From: Cohnella phaseoli
Lineage (GTDB): Bacteria > Bacillota > Bacilli > Paenibacillales > Paenibacillaceae
Assembly: GCF_003386235.1 (NCBI RefSeq)
Contig: NZ_QRDZ01000059.1
Span: forward strand, 1 to 35,334
Direction of reading: 5' to 3'
DNA length: 35,334 nt
The translations under genes and the position numbers were made by a program. Under the pieces are notes generated by a model, which was not told the DNA's origin, searched no databases, and saw nothing but the letters and a program-made list of their open reading frames with translations. This document shows positions 1 to 7,999 of this stretch, in pieces. Position 1 is the stretch's first letter; every line of letters starts with the position of its first letter.

Positions 1-342
1 GAATGGGTCATGAGTCTAGATGACCGGTCAAAATTCTTCTGGCCGAGAAAGAACGTGAAATAAAGAGCATAACTGCGACATGAGTCGGTTTGATATGGAA
101 GACTCCGGAATTAGGGGGTCGCACCGTAATTTTACAATAAAGGAAAAATACATGATTTAAAGCGGGAACCCCGCCTTAAATTCACCGAAAGTGCCGGATT
201 TTCAGATTTAAGACGGACAATCCGCTTTAAAATAAAAGAGCATAGACTAGTCTTGGTACCCGTTAAGCGCGAGGCTGTGCGGCCAGCCGGGTTAAAGCAG
301 AAATCGTTCGTCAATGCTGATCTAAGAAAGGAGGCGGTGTGC
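1..342. other. Intergenic region upstream of rnz
   Basis: No gene is supported here. Frame 1 is open from base 1 to a TAA at 61-63 and could be the last 20 residues of a gene entering from the left, but that is too short to judge. A perfect 10-bp palindrome, TGACCGGTCA, lies at 21-30. Two related 25-bp imperfect palindromes at 156-180 and 207-231 are listed separately. The ribosome site of rnz (AAAGGAGG, 327-334) ends the region. Confidence 0.6.
156..231. repeat. Pair of 25-bp palindromes, 51 bp apart
   Basis: Bases 156-180 (TTTAAAGCGG, 5-nt loop, CCGCCTTAAA) and 207-231 (TTTAAGACGG, 5-nt loop, CCGCTTTAAA) are imperfect palindromes. The second matches the reverse complement of the first at both arms. 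Their starts are exactly 51 bp apart, the same period as the repeats at 14398-14580 and 35172-35239, and the TTTAAGACSG core is shared with the 14.4-kb locus. This is probably a short member of the same repeat family. Confidence 0.55.
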
Positions 343-1290
343 GTGGAGCTTTGGTTTATGGGAACAAGCGCGGGCATGCCGATCGCGGAGAGAAATGTGT
401 CCTCTATCGTGCTGAGCCTGACGAGGACGAAAGGTTCGCTGTGGATGTTCGACTGCGGAGAGGGTACGCAGCATCAGCTGCTTCGTACGCCGTTGAAACT
501 GAGTAGACTGACCAAGTTATTCATTACACATTTGCACGGCGATCATCTGTTCGGCCTTCCCGGACTACTGAGCAGCCGCTCCTCGCTTGGGGGAACCGCC
601 TCGTTAGACGTGTACGGGCCGCCGGGCTTGCGTGAATTTCTAGATGCGGCGCTGAGGCTGTCCGATACTCACCTGAACTACCCCTTCCAGGTGCATGAGC
701 TTGAAGCGGAAGGAGCCGTGCTCGATGAGGACGGCTATACGGTGGAGTGCGCTCTGCTGGATCATCGAATCGCTTGCTTTGGCTATCGAATCGCAGAGAA
801 GCCGCGTTCCGGCTCGCTTCGCGTCGACGTGCTTACGGCAGCGGGAGTTCCACCGGGACCGGCCTATGGTAAGCTGAAGGCCGGTGAGGATCTCAGGCTG
901 GAGGACGGGAGCGTCATCCGCGCCGCCGACGTGCTATGCGATCCGATTCCCGGGCGCGTTGTCGCGGTGATGGGCGATACCCGGCCGTGCGAAGGGGCGC
1001 TTCGGCTGGCCCAAGGTGCCGATGTACTTGTGTACGAGGCGACTTTCGGCGCCGATTTGGCGGAAAAGGCCGAGCAGTACGGCCATTCCACGACGCTGCA
1101 GGCAGCCGAAACCGCGAAAGCCGCTAATATCTCCCGGCTGCTGATCACCCATTTCAGCTCGCGGTACGGACCGGATCAGCTTGCCGAGCTGGAGACGCAG
1201 GCACGAGGCGTTTTCCCGCAGACGGATGCGGCGATGGAACTACAGGCTTATCCGATTCCTTCGCCTTCGTTCCGCACAAACTTAGCCTAA
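343..1290 (+). CDS. rnz: Ribonuclease Z (tRNA 3'-endonuclease)
   Basis: Metallo-beta-lactamase-fold endonuclease that removes 3' trailers from tRNA precursors in the cytoplasm. The protein opens with the typical strand VELWFMGTSAG and carries the zinc motif HLHGDH at residues 63-68, the same positions as H63/H65/D67/H68 of Bacillus RNase Z. Further family signatures are the DH pair in LLDHRIACFGYR and the late VMGDTRP and THFSSRY segments. I chose the GTG at 343 because AAAGGAGG (327-334) sits 8 nt upstream and the product (315 aa) then has family length; an in-frame start at 253 would add 30 unrelated residues. The stop overlaps the convergent AraC gene by 4 bp, so the two genes share no terminator. 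Confidence 0.93.
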   Translation: MELWFMGTSAGMPIAERNVSSIVLSLTRTKGSLWMFDCGEGTQHQLLRTPLKLSRLTKLFITHLHGDHLFGLPGLLSSRSSLGGTASLDVYGPPGLREFLDAALRLSDTHLNYPFQVHELEAEGAVLDEDGYTVECALLDHRIACFGYRIAEKPRSGSLRVDVLTAAGVPPGPAYGKLKAGEDLRLEDGSVIRAADVLCDPIPGRVVAVMGDTRPCEGALRLAQGADVLVYEATFGADLAEKAEQYGHSTTLQAAETAKAANISRLLITHFSSRYGPDQLAELETQARGVFPQTDAAMELQAYPIPSPSFRTNLA

Positions 1291-2168
1291 TCATGCTCCG
1301 CTCCGCCGTACTTGCGCCTGAAGTGGCCCGGCGGGAGCTTCTTCTCTCGCAGGAAGACGCGAGTGAAGTAGTGCACCGAAGAGAAACCGGTCGCTTCGGC
1401 GATTTCCTTAATCGCCAGATCGCTTTCCGCCAGCAGCTCCGCAGCCCGGCGAACGCGCTCGCCGCGAACGTAATTCGTGAAATTTTCCCTAATGCCTCCG
1501 GAAAACAAACGGGAAAGATGGCGCTCGGAGACGTTCAGATAGGCGGCGATTTCCCGCAGGCTCAGATCTCGGGACAGATTGTCTCGAATGTACAGCTTGG
1601 CTTGACGGAGCAGAACGTCCGCGCTTCCAGTGAAGCGGGCCGGAGCTGGCGTTTCGCTGCTGAAGAGGCTCGGGAAGCTCAGCAGCAAGGCTCCCGTGGC
1701 AGCCTGCAAAGCGTTCGGAGACAGGCGGTTTCGGCCGTCCTCTCGCAGCATCAGGCTCTTCCACAGCAGCGAAGAGGGCAGGCTTCCGTCATCGTAGACG
1801 CACGTTTCTCCGCTGGAGGCGAGAGAACGAAACGTCTCGACGGCTTCGCGCCGCGAGCTGCGTTCATCCGGCTCGAACGCCACATAGATCAGATACATTC
1901 CGTCCTGCGAACGGATTTGATGCTCTATGCCCGGCCTGGAGCAGAAATGGGTTCCCGCCCGCAGAGGATAGTCGATCCCGTTCTCCGAATATTCCCCTTC
2001 TCCTTCCAGAACGTAGCAGATCTCAAAAAAGGAATGCTTATGCACCGGATTATTATAATGCCGGGGAACGACGTCCCAGTAATGAACTTTGAATTCCGCA
2101 CCGTTTCCAGTGACCACTTTCGCGGCCTGCTCGTTTAGCAGCGCCTGCGTCTCATTGGCGATATCCAT
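1287..2168 (-). CDS. AraC-family transcriptional regulator (cupin + HTH)
   Basis: A 293-aa regulator. The N-terminal half (about residues 10-110) is a cupin-like ligand pocket, seen in HYWDVVPRHYNNPVHKHSFFEICYVLEG and the later SRPGIEHQI. The C-terminal 100 residues hold the two helix-turn-helix motifs: the first around SLREIAAYLNVSERHLSRLF, the second around AIKEIAEATGFSSVHYFTRVF. It is divergent from the dioxygenase gene at 2313 with 144 bp between them, the usual arrangement for an AraC activator of a neighbouring catabolic gene. A good candidate promoter lies at 2201-2230. The effector is unknown; the neighbouring enzyme class suggests a substrate or product of the dioxygenases. Confidence 0.9.
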   Translation of the reverse strand: MDIANETQALLNEQAAKVVTGNGAEFKVHYWDVVPRHYNNPVHKHSFFEICYVLEGEGEYSENGIDYPLRAGTHFCSRPGIEHQIRSQDGMYLIYVAFEPDERSSRREAVETFRSLASSGETCVYDDGSLPSSLLWKSLMLREDGRNRLSPNALQAATGALLLSFPSLFSSETPAPARFTGSADVLLRQAKLYIRDNLSRDLSLREIAAYLNVSERHLSRLFSGGIRENFTNYVRGERVRRAAELLAESDLAIKEIAEATGFSSVHYFTRVFLREKKLPPGHFRRKYGGAEHD

Positions 2169-2200
2169 TTTTCCGCCCCCTGCTCCGCGCTTATGTCCTT

Positions 2201-2230
2201 ATTATGCAAAAAAAAGTCGCCTGCGGTCAA
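2201..2230 (-). promoter_or_regulatory. Candidate sigma-A promoter of the AraC gene at 1287-2168
   Basis: On the minus strand TTGACC (2225-2230) is followed after 18 bp by CATAAT (2201-2206), about 33 bp before the start codon. On the plus strand, toward the dioxygenase gene, a TACAAT (2254-2259) is visible without a good -35. That would fit an activator-dependent promoter. Confidence 0.45.
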
Positions 2231-2312
2231 AGACCGGCCCTGCCCGATAGCTATACAATAAAGCCGAAATGCAAAACAATTCAAGCTCAGATTTGCCAAG
2301 GGAGGAATCGGC

Positions 2313-3089
2313 ATGATTCGTGTAGAGGATGCGGAATTTTACAAAGAAAACGGGTATTTGCTGGTCAAGGGCGTCTTCAATTCCGAGGAAGTCGCGCAAA
2401 TGCGCAAGGCGGTAGACGCTATCATTCAGCGGGCGGCCATGGTAAACCGGGACGAGAATGCGGCCTGGCAGGGCGAATTCCTGCCTCCGGAGCAGTTGAA
2501 GAAGCTTGTGCTGAAAGGCTTTCACGACGTTCACTACCACGATGCGGCATTCATGCGCGCGGCGATTCATCCGAATATGGTTTCGGTGTTGGAGAAGCTG
2601 ATCGGACCCAACGTGCAACTGCACCATTCCAAGATGCTCGTCAAGCCGCCGGAGAACGGCGCGGCCTTCCCGATGCACCAGGATCAGCCTTACTTCCCGC
2701 ACGAGAAGCATACGATGCTGGCCGCCAGCATCCATCTGGACAATGCGGACGAGGAGAATGGCTGCCTTCGGGTCGTTCCCGGATCGCACAAGCAGGGGCC
2801 GATGCAGCATGTGGGCAGACATTACCTCGACCACAAAGCTTATCCGATCTCGGACGGAACGCTGTGCGAGGCGGAAGCCGGCGACGTGCTGTTCTTCAAC
2901 TATTTGACGATTCACGGCTCGTCGGCCAACCGGAGCGAGCGGACAAGAAGGAACGTGCTGTTCCAGTATCGCGATCCGGAGGATTTCCCGACGCAGAACG
3001 TCCACTTCGATTGGGGCATGGGGCTGATGATCAGCGGCGAAAACCCTAACTTCGATAAAGTCAAACCGAACTACCAGATCGTCGAATAA
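2313..3089 (+). CDS. Phytanoyl-CoA dioxygenase (PhyH) family oxygenase
   Basis: A 258-aa Fe(II)/2-oxoglutarate-dependent dioxygenase of the PhyH superfamily, which includes phytanoyl-CoA and ectoine hydroxylases. It begins with the typical 'FYKENGYLLVKGVF' segment. The iron facial triad is visible as H122-x-D124 (in PMHQDQPYF) and distal H201 (in LTIHGSSANRS). The following arginines (RTRRN) would bind the 2-oxoglutarate carboxylate. The segment NADEENGCLRVVPGSHK is the conserved core strand. AGGGAGGAA stands 8 nt before the ATG. It is followed after 118 bp by a second PhyH gene on the same strand, probably co-transcribed. The substrate cannot be read from the sequence; bacterial members hydroxylate varied small molecules. 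Confidence 0.88.
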   Translation: MIRVEDAEFYKENGYLLVKGVFNSEEVAQMRKAVDAIIQRAAMVNRDENAAWQGEFLPPEQLKKLVLKGFHDVHYHDAAFMRAAIHPNMVSVLEKLIGPNVQLHHSKMLVKPPENGAAFPMHQDQPYFPHEKHTMLAASIHLDNADEENGCLRVVPGSHKQGPMQHVGRHYLDHKAYPISDGTLCEAEAGDVLFFNYLTIHGSSANRSERTRRNVLFQYRDPEDFPTQNVHFDWGMGLMISGENPNFDKVKPNYQIVE

Positions 3090-3207
3090 CAAGAGCTAAG
3101 AAAAACACAAGTGAAACTTGGTTTATCGGAAATACTTCGCGACGCGAAACTCTTATGATGAAGCCATGGATCTAAACATCCGAATAAGAGCTGGGGAGTG
3201 GTGTCCG

Positions 3208-4050
3208 ATGTTGAACGATAGCCAATTGGCCGAATTCGAGCGCAACGGTTTTCTCAAGGGCGGAGTCGTGTTGAACGACGACGAGGTGGAGGCGCTTCGC
3301 GAAGAGCTGGAGCTGGTAATGGCCGGGAAATCGGTACAAAAACCCGTGCTGGCCCACAATATGCTGACCGACGGAGCAGAGGGAGCGACTCCCTACGACG
3401 GAATGAAAATGATCGTGAACGAGAAAGTCATTCAGATCGTCAATATTTGGATGGCCAGCGATGTGTTCTTCCAGCATGCCGCGAACAAGACGATCGTCGA
3501 GGAGATCGCCCAACTGTGCAACACCGATACGGTGCGCATCTGGCACGACCAGATCCAGTACAAGCCGCCGGTGACGGGAGGACTGACCGCATGGCATCAG
3601 GACCATCCGCTCTGGCCGATCATCCAGCCGGCCGATCTCGTCAGCGCCTGGGTCGCGCTTGATGACGCCGTCGTCGAGAACGGCTGTATGTGGATGGTGC
3701 CGGGCAGCCATAAATGGGGAGATCATCAGAAGTATTTGGCCAGCGATAAGGAATTCATGCCTTATCATCGCCGCCCGGAGCTGCTTCCGGAAGGGGCCGA
3801 GGTTAAAGCCGTGCCGTTCGAGATCAAGAAAGGTCAGGTCGGCTACCATCACAGCCTTACCTGGCACGGCAGCCCGAACAATCGCTCGGAACATAAACGC
3901 CGCGCGATCGCCGTACACTACATGCCGGGCCATACGCGATATGTGCCGTCCAGCGACCATGTCATGCTATCTTACGTCGGCGTAAACAAAGGCGATATTT
4001 TGCAAGGACAGCATTTCCCGGTCGTATATTCTTCCGTCGGCGCTAGCTGA
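3208..4050 (+). CDS. Phytanoyl-CoA dioxygenase (PhyH) family oxygenase
   Basis: A 280-aa Fe(II)/2-oxoglutarate dioxygenase, second of the block. The iron ligands are H130-x-D132 (WHQDHPLW) and H220 (TWHGSPNNRS), followed by basic residues (EHKRRA) for 2-oxoglutarate. The core VALDDAVVENGCMWMVPGSHKWG is typical. The frame stays open upstream to a TTG at 3118, but I chose the ATG at 3208: GGGGAG (3193-3198) lies 9 nt before it, and the protein then starts directly with the conserved 'QLAEFERNGFLKGG' helix. It is well diverged from its neighbour at 2313, so this is not a recent duplication. A hairpin at 4058-4094 closes the unit. Confidence 0.87.
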   Translation: MLNDSQLAEFERNGFLKGGVVLNDDEVEALREELELVMAGKSVQKPVLAHNMLTDGAEGATPYDGMKMIVNEKVIQIVNIWMASDVFFQHAANKTIVEEIAQLCNTDTVRIWHDQIQYKPPVTGGLTAWHQDHPLWPIIQPADLVSAWVALDDAVVENGCMWMVPGSHKWGDHQKYLASDKEFMPYHRRPELLPEGAEVKAVPFEIKKGQVGYHHSLTWHGSPNNRSEHKRRAIAVHYMPGHTRYVPSSDHVMLSYVGVNKGDILQGQHFPVVYSSVGAS

Positions 4051-4057
4051 TCGAAGG

Positions 4058-4094
4058 CAAGAGCCCTCCTCCCGCTTGGGGCGGAGGGCTCTTG
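4058..4094 (+). terminator. Terminator-like hairpin after second PhyH gene
   Basis: A perfect 12-bp inverted repeat, CAAGAGCCCTCC (4058-4069) and GGAGGGCTCTTG (4083-4094), with a 13-nt loop directly behind the stop codon. The U-tract is absent, so termination may be partial or factor-aided. Confidence 0.6.
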
Positions 4095-4162
4095 ACGTTG
4101 CGAAAACGGCTTGCATTCCTTACGATAGAGGAAAATAGAGAGAAAGAAGGGGCGCGAACGGG

Positions 4163-5104
4163 ATGACGGACAGAAATGGAGACGGAGAGGAATTTCGGGA
4201 GTGCCAAGCGAGCATGCTGCGCGCTTGGCCGTTCGTCCACAGCGTAGGGGACGTGTGGGCCGCGGCGGGCGCGACTCTCGGAGAAAGACGGCTAACCGAC
4301 TACGAACTCGTCTACTTCCCGGACGGCTCGTCGACGATCTACGAAACGGACGAGGAAACGTATAAGCTGGACAAGCCTTGCTTTATTTTTACCAGGCCGG
4401 GCGAGGGACATCGCTATCGCTTCGATTCGAATAAGAACGTTCGGCATCTGTTCGTCCACTTCGATTACGAGGAACTTCGGCGGGGAGACGCTCGTTTCGA
4501 TTCGCTGCTCTTCGGATCTCCTTATCTTCCGGTCAGCGGCAATAGCTTGCTGCCGGCGTTGCTTGGGCAGATGGTAAGAATCGCCGATTTCCAGCTCGCT
4601 TATTGGAAGCGGAGGCTGTCCGCCTTGCTGTCGTCGGCATTGGAGGAGCTGTGCGCTTCCGCGGACAATGCGCTGGAGGAGCTGGCCCGGCCGCTTCCGC
4701 TTCCGATTTCGCAGGCGTTAACGTATATGGAAGATCATCTCGAAGAGTCTATTACGATCGAGGCGATCGCCCGGCAGTCGGGCTGGTCCCACGAGCATTT
4801 CACCCGCATGTTCGTCGCTTCCGTCGGCATGTCGCCGAAACGAGCTCTGCTCGAACGGAGATTGCGGCGGGCGGAGCTGCTGATGCAGAGCGGACGGTGG
4901 ACGGTCAAGCAGATCGCTTACCGGGTCGGTTTTCGAGACGAGCATCATTTCTCCAAAATGTACAAGCGGCTTAGAGGAATGACCGCTTCCGCCTACATTG
5001 CGCGCTGCGAGAGCTCCCTTGCCCAGCATGCGCTGCCGGCTCCCGACACGGTTGCTTCGCTATCCTCCAACCGGCATGTGCTCGTGAACGAACAGATCAA
5101 ATAA
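4163..5104 (+). CDS. AraC-family transcriptional regulator
   Basis: A 313-aa regulator whose N-terminal cupin-like domain (RLTDYELVYFPDGSS, FTRPGEGHRYRF, HLFVHFDY) would bind a small ligand. The C-terminal HTH pair reads SITIEAIARQSGWSHEHFTRMF and TVKQIAYRVGFRDEHHFSKMYKR. It is on the same strand as the dioxygenase genes on both sides and 88 bp before the third one, so it may be co-transcribed with that gene or act on the inverted repeat between them. A purine-rich AGAAGGGG element lies upstream of the ATG. The last 35 residues beyond the second HTH are low in similarity to the family core. Confidence 0.9.
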   Translation: MTDRNGDGEEFRECQASMLRAWPFVHSVGDVWAAAGATLGERRLTDYELVYFPDGSSTIYETDEETYKLDKPCFIFTRPGEGHRYRFDSNKNVRHLFVHFDYEELRRGDARFDSLLFGSPYLPVSGNSLLPALLGQMVRIADFQLAYWKRRLSALLSSALEELCASADNALEELARPLPLPISQALTYMEDHLEESITIEAIARQSGWSHEHFTRMFVASVGMSPKRALLERRLRRAELLMQSGRWTVKQIAYRVGFRDEHHFSKMYKRLRGMTASAYIARCESSLAQHALPAPDTVASLSSNRHVLVNEQIK

Positions 5105-5141
5105 ATACCCCGTAATCGAGGTTCCGTCCATTGAGGAGACC

Positions 5142-5169
5142 GTTGGCCTTATTGCACAATAAAGGCAAC
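5142..5169. promoter_or_regulatory. Inverted repeat upstream of third PhyH gene
   Basis: Arms GTTGGCCTTATTG (5142-5154) and CAATAAAGGCAAC (5157-5169) pair at 11 of 13 positions around a 2-nt centre. The repeat ends 23 bp before the PhyH start codon. It could be an operator or an RNA hairpin over the leader. AraC proteins usually prefer direct repeats, so the binding partner is open. Confidence 0.4.
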
Positions 5170-5192
5170 GACGATCATGGAGGTTTGGGAAA

Positions 5193-6185
5193 ATGGGGAT
5201 TCCTTATACGCCGAAGTCACGCGAGCACGATAATCGATATTTGGTCAGCGTGGACGATTACGTTCATTATCAACGCAACGGCTATTTGATCGTGAGAGAT
5301 TTATTGTCAAAAGAAGACATCGCGGAGCTGTACGATTTGGCAGAACGTACGCGGCTTGGTCCGGCGAAGACGGATGGGAGCGCCGCGCGGGACGACGATC
5401 CGCTGAAGCGGGAGTTCTCCGAGCAGACTCGGGTTCATATGGTTTCGAGACGGGACGCCGCCGCCGAGCGAGGATTGCTGCACCCGCGCATTCTCGACGT
5501 GACCGAAGCGTTGATCGGGCCGGACGTCTATGCGCTGCAATCGATGATGTTCCTGAATCCTCCCGGACGGGGAGGGCAAGGCTGGCATCAGGATTCGTAC
5601 TACATCAAGACGCATCCGGACACGATGCTGGGCGCCTGGATCGCCTTGGAGGACGCCGACGAGGAGAACGGCTGCCTGTGGGTCGTTCCCGGCTCGAATC
5701 ACGAGCCGATCTATCCCCCTGAAGGGTACAATTCGGGCAGCGTTCACGCCGTCGATGCGTTCAAGGATCTGCACGCCGTGGAGAATGTCAGCCATCTCGA
5801 CGACGAGGCGAATACGCTGTCGCGGGTGGTGGCGAAGTACCCGCCGCCGATTTCGGTGCCGCTGCGGCCAGGCGACGTGCTGTTTTTTCATTCGCATCTG
5901 CTGCACCGCTCGCATCCGAATCGTACGGCGGATCGGTTTCGCCGTTCCTATGTATGCCACTATTGCAACGCCCGTTCCTGGGTTCCTTGGGACCATGACG
6001 GCTACGAGGGAGAATCGGGCAACTACAGGCAGATTCTGGCGCGCGGCCGCACTCATCTGCCGTACGCGGAGCCTGTCTTCGATACCGAGGTGTTCCTGTC
6101 CGAGGCTAGCGGGGAAGGCGACAGCGTCCGCATGATGGGCATGGAGGACGGCATGATGATGCCGGTCGTGCAGAAGAAGGAGTAG
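5193..6185 (+). CDS. Phytanoyl-CoA dioxygenase (PhyH) family oxygenase
   Basis: A 330-aa Fe(II)/2-oxoglutarate dioxygenase, the third and longest of the block. Iron ligands are H132-x-D134 (WHQDSYYIK) and H238 (LLHRSHPNRTADRFRR); the arginines after it are the 2-oxoglutarate contacts. The core IALEDADEENGCLWVVPGSNHEP is strongly conserved. Relative to the other two it has an insert of about 40 residues between the core strand and the distal histidine, and a C-terminal tail rich in methionine (MMGMEDGMMMPV). GGAGG (5179-5183) lies 9 nt before the ATG. It probably forms a unit with the AraC gene just upstream; a terminator follows. Substrate unknown. Confidence 0.88.
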   Translation: MGIPYTPKSREHDNRYLVSVDDYVHYQRNGYLIVRDLLSKEDIAELYDLAERTRLGPAKTDGSAARDDDPLKREFSEQTRVHMVSRRDAAAERGLLHPRILDVTEALIGPDVYALQSMMFLNPPGRGGQGWHQDSYYIKTHPDTMLGAWIALEDADEENGCLWVVPGSNHEPIYPPEGYNSGSVHAVDAFKDLHAVENVSHLDDEANTLSRVVAKYPPPISVPLRPGDVLFFHSHLLHRSHPNRTADRFRRSYVCHYCNARSWVPWDHDGYEGESGNYRQILARGRTHLPYAEPVFDTEVFLSEASGEGDSVRMMGMEDGMMMPVVQKKE

Positions 6186-6199
6186 GACGGTTCAATGCT

Positions 6200-6237
6200 A
6201 AGGCGACGTCAGGGAGATGAGCCCTGCGTCGCCTTTT
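6200..6237 (+). terminator. Rho-independent terminator after third PhyH gene
   Basis: AAGGCGACG-T-CAGGG (6200-6214) pairs with CCCTGCGTCGCCTT (6222-6235) with one bulged base and a 7-nt loop, and runs into TTTT. Confidence 0.8.
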
Positions 6238-6288
6238 ATCTTGTGCGCCCTTTAGACGGAATGAGGAGCGCCGAATGGCGGTTGGCCG

Positions 6289-7161
6289 CTAAGCGTCCTT
6301 GCCCTGCATCCGAAATTCCGTCGGAGTCAGCCCGGTAAACTTCTTGAACTGGTGGCTGAAATAGTGAATGCTCGTAAAGCCGAGCCGTTCGGCCAGCGAA
6401 TCGATTTTCTCGCCGTGCAGGAGCGCTCGCTTCGCCTGCTTGATCCGCTCGCCGATGATGTACTGCTTAGGGAGCAGGCCGAATTCCTCCTTAAACAGCT
6501 TGGAGAAATGGATCGGGTGATAGCCGCACATCGTCGCAAGCTCGGCCACTGTCCAATTGCGGCCCGGTTCCAGCTGCATCGCCGCAATGGCGGGCTCGAT
6601 CTTGTTTAAGGCAGTGGAGGATGCGGAGCGAAGGTCCAGCAGCTGGCGGAAAATATACGTTACCGCCTGGGTCATGAGACCTCTAAGCGCGGTTCCGTAT
6701 CCAGGCTGCTCCAGCTCGTATTCCTTCACGATCTTGGTCAGGACCGGCTCCAGTCCCGAGACCGTAAAATGGGAAGGGAACGCTACGGAGCCGTAAGGCG
6801 GAATGCTCGGCGAGGGAACGGCCGGTTGTCCGCAAGGCTCGTCCTGGCCGGCATAACGGATCGACAGCCCCGGATGGACCGGAGCCGTCGATTCGTGCCT
6901 CCAGTGAAAGTGGATGCTGTAGTAATCAGTGCGTTCCGTCGCATACAGCTCGTGAGGGCATTCCGGCCCGAAGTGCACGCACTCTCCGCTCCGAATCCCG
7001 TATGTTTTTCCTCCGACGGACAGCTCGGCATAACCGGACACGACGTAGAAAAGCTGGTTGTCGGGAATAATTCTTCTTCCCCACTTGGAAGCGGCGGTAG
7101 CCGTCGCCCTGCTGGCGAAATTAACCGTGGGCATTAGCTCGTCAAGCGAACGGATCGTCAT
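6289..7161 (-). CDS. AraC-family transcriptional regulator
   Basis: A 290-aa AraC regulator with N-terminal cupin-like sensor (DNQLFYVVSGYAELSVGG, SGECVHFGPECPHELY) and C-terminal HTH pair (TVAELATMCGYHPIHFSKLF and IDSLAERLGFTSIHYFSHQFKK). It is convergent with the third dioxygenase gene and lies 85 bp downstream of the sulfotransferase gene on the same strand. It could therefore belong to either module. A candidate promoter of its own at 7197-7225 argues that it is at least partly independent of the sulfotransferase transcript. The effector is not known. Confidence 0.9.
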   Translation of the reverse strand: MTIRSLDELMPTVNFASRATATAASKWGRRIIPDNQLFYVVSGYAELSVGGKTYGIRSGECVHFGPECPHELYATERTDYYSIHFHWRHESTAPVHPGLSIRYAGQDEPCGQPAVPSPSIPPYGSVAFPSHFTVSGLEPVLTKIVKEYELEQPGYGTALRGLMTQAVTYIFRQLLDLRSASSTALNKIEPAIAAMQLEPGRNWTVAELATMCGYHPIHFSKLFKEEFGLLPKQYIIGERIKQAKRALLHGEKIDSLAERLGFTSIHYFSHQFKKFTGLTPTEFRMQGKDA

Positions 7162-7196
7162 AGTTCCTCTTCTTTCGTTCGTTGTCGTTCACCCTC

Positions 7197-7225
7197 ATCA
7201 TAAGGAGGAAGCCACAGTTGCGCAA
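7197..7225 (-). promoter_or_regulatory. Candidate promoter of the AraC gene at 6289-7161
   Basis: On the minus strand TTGCGC (7220-7225), 17-bp spacer, TATGAT (7197-7202), 35 bp before the start codon. The -10 is good and the -35 weak. Confidence 0.4.
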
Positions 7226-7246
7226 GTCCCGCTTGCAGGAAGAAGG

Positions 7247-7999
7247 CTAGTCCAGTCGTCCTTCCCGCTTGAAAAGTTCGAGCTGCTTCTTTTTCCAATG
7301 GGGCAGACGCTCAATTTCCTTTTCCAGCCGCTTTCTAACAAACCTGTACAGCCGCAAATCATGTTCGACCAAGCTCTCGATCAGCGCGATAACCTCGGGA
7401 TCGATTTGCTCGATTGTTGGTCGGTTCGGCGTCGCATTCACCCTGAATACTTCCGCGGACTTCCAGCCATATCTATTTTTCAGCAAGTAAACCGACTCGT
7501 GATACAGCTCGGTAACTCCGACGATCGGATAATGCTCGGTCACGATCTTAAGCGTATTCTTCCATGAGACGGGAGGGCGGCCCAGCATGTAATTGGACTG
7601 ATAATTCCGGAAAAAGGCATCCATAATGTTGTCCGGAAGCTGAAAAAAATCCTTCATCGGCATCTGGAGCACGAAAGGATTGAGCCAGTGGGAAGGATGA
7701 TGTGCGATGTAAAAGTAGTAGGATAAAACCGCTTCGACGGGATGCCGCATCAACGTCGCATATTCGTAGGGGCGGGCGGAGCGGGCGTGAGGTCCGAACC
7801 AGTAATGGCCGAAAATGCAATCGAATCCGTGGTCCGGACGGGCCAGCGTCATTTCCCATTCCCTGGGGGTTAGATCGTAAAAAATACCAAGCCGCTTGCC
7901 GTATTCGCGATGCAAAATTTGGTGAATGCTGGAGCCGGCGGTTTTAGGGATGTGAATAAAAAAGAGCAGCGGTGACGGTTTGGTCGATTCTCTGCTCAT
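7247..7999 (-). CDS. PAPS-dependent sulfotransferase family protein
   Basis: A 250-aa sulfotransferase-fold protein that would transfer the sulfuryl group of PAPS to a hydroxyl or amino group of an acceptor. The 5'-phosphosulfate loop is HIPKTAGSS at residues 16-24. The 3'-phosphate motif is LMRHPVEAVLSYY at 83-95, with R85 and S93 as expected ligands. H65 in IFGHYWFG is the likely catalytic base by analogy with the Sulfotransfer_2 (heparan 2-O-sulfotransferase-like) group. There is no signal peptide, so it should act in the cytoplasm. It overlaps the APS kinase gene by 4 bp (ATGA), which links acceptor sulfonation to PAPS supply. The acceptor is unknown; a surface glycan, lipid or secreted small molecule are possibilities. 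Confidence 0.82.
   Translation of the reverse strand: MSRESTKPSPLLFFIHIPKTAGSSIHQILHREYGKRLGIFYDLTPREWEMTLARPDHGFDCIFGHYWFGPHARSARPYEYATLMRHPVEAVLSYYFYIAHHPSHWLNPFVLQMPMKDFFQLPDNIMDAFFRNYQSNYMLGRPPVSWKNTLKIVTEHYPIVGVTELYHESVYLLKNRYGWKSAEVFRVNATPNRPTIEQIDPEVIALIESLVEHDLRLYRFVRKRLEKEIERLPHWKKKQLELFKREGRLD

Noticed and set aside
1..63. Open frame from the left edge to TAA at 61 (20 residues), possible end of an upstream gene
   Set aside because: Too short to recognise and not distinguishable from a chance open frame.
1293..2138. Long plus-strand open frame opposite the first AraC gene
   Set aside because: It is a mirror frame of a clear AraC protein, with no recognisable domain and no ribosome site.
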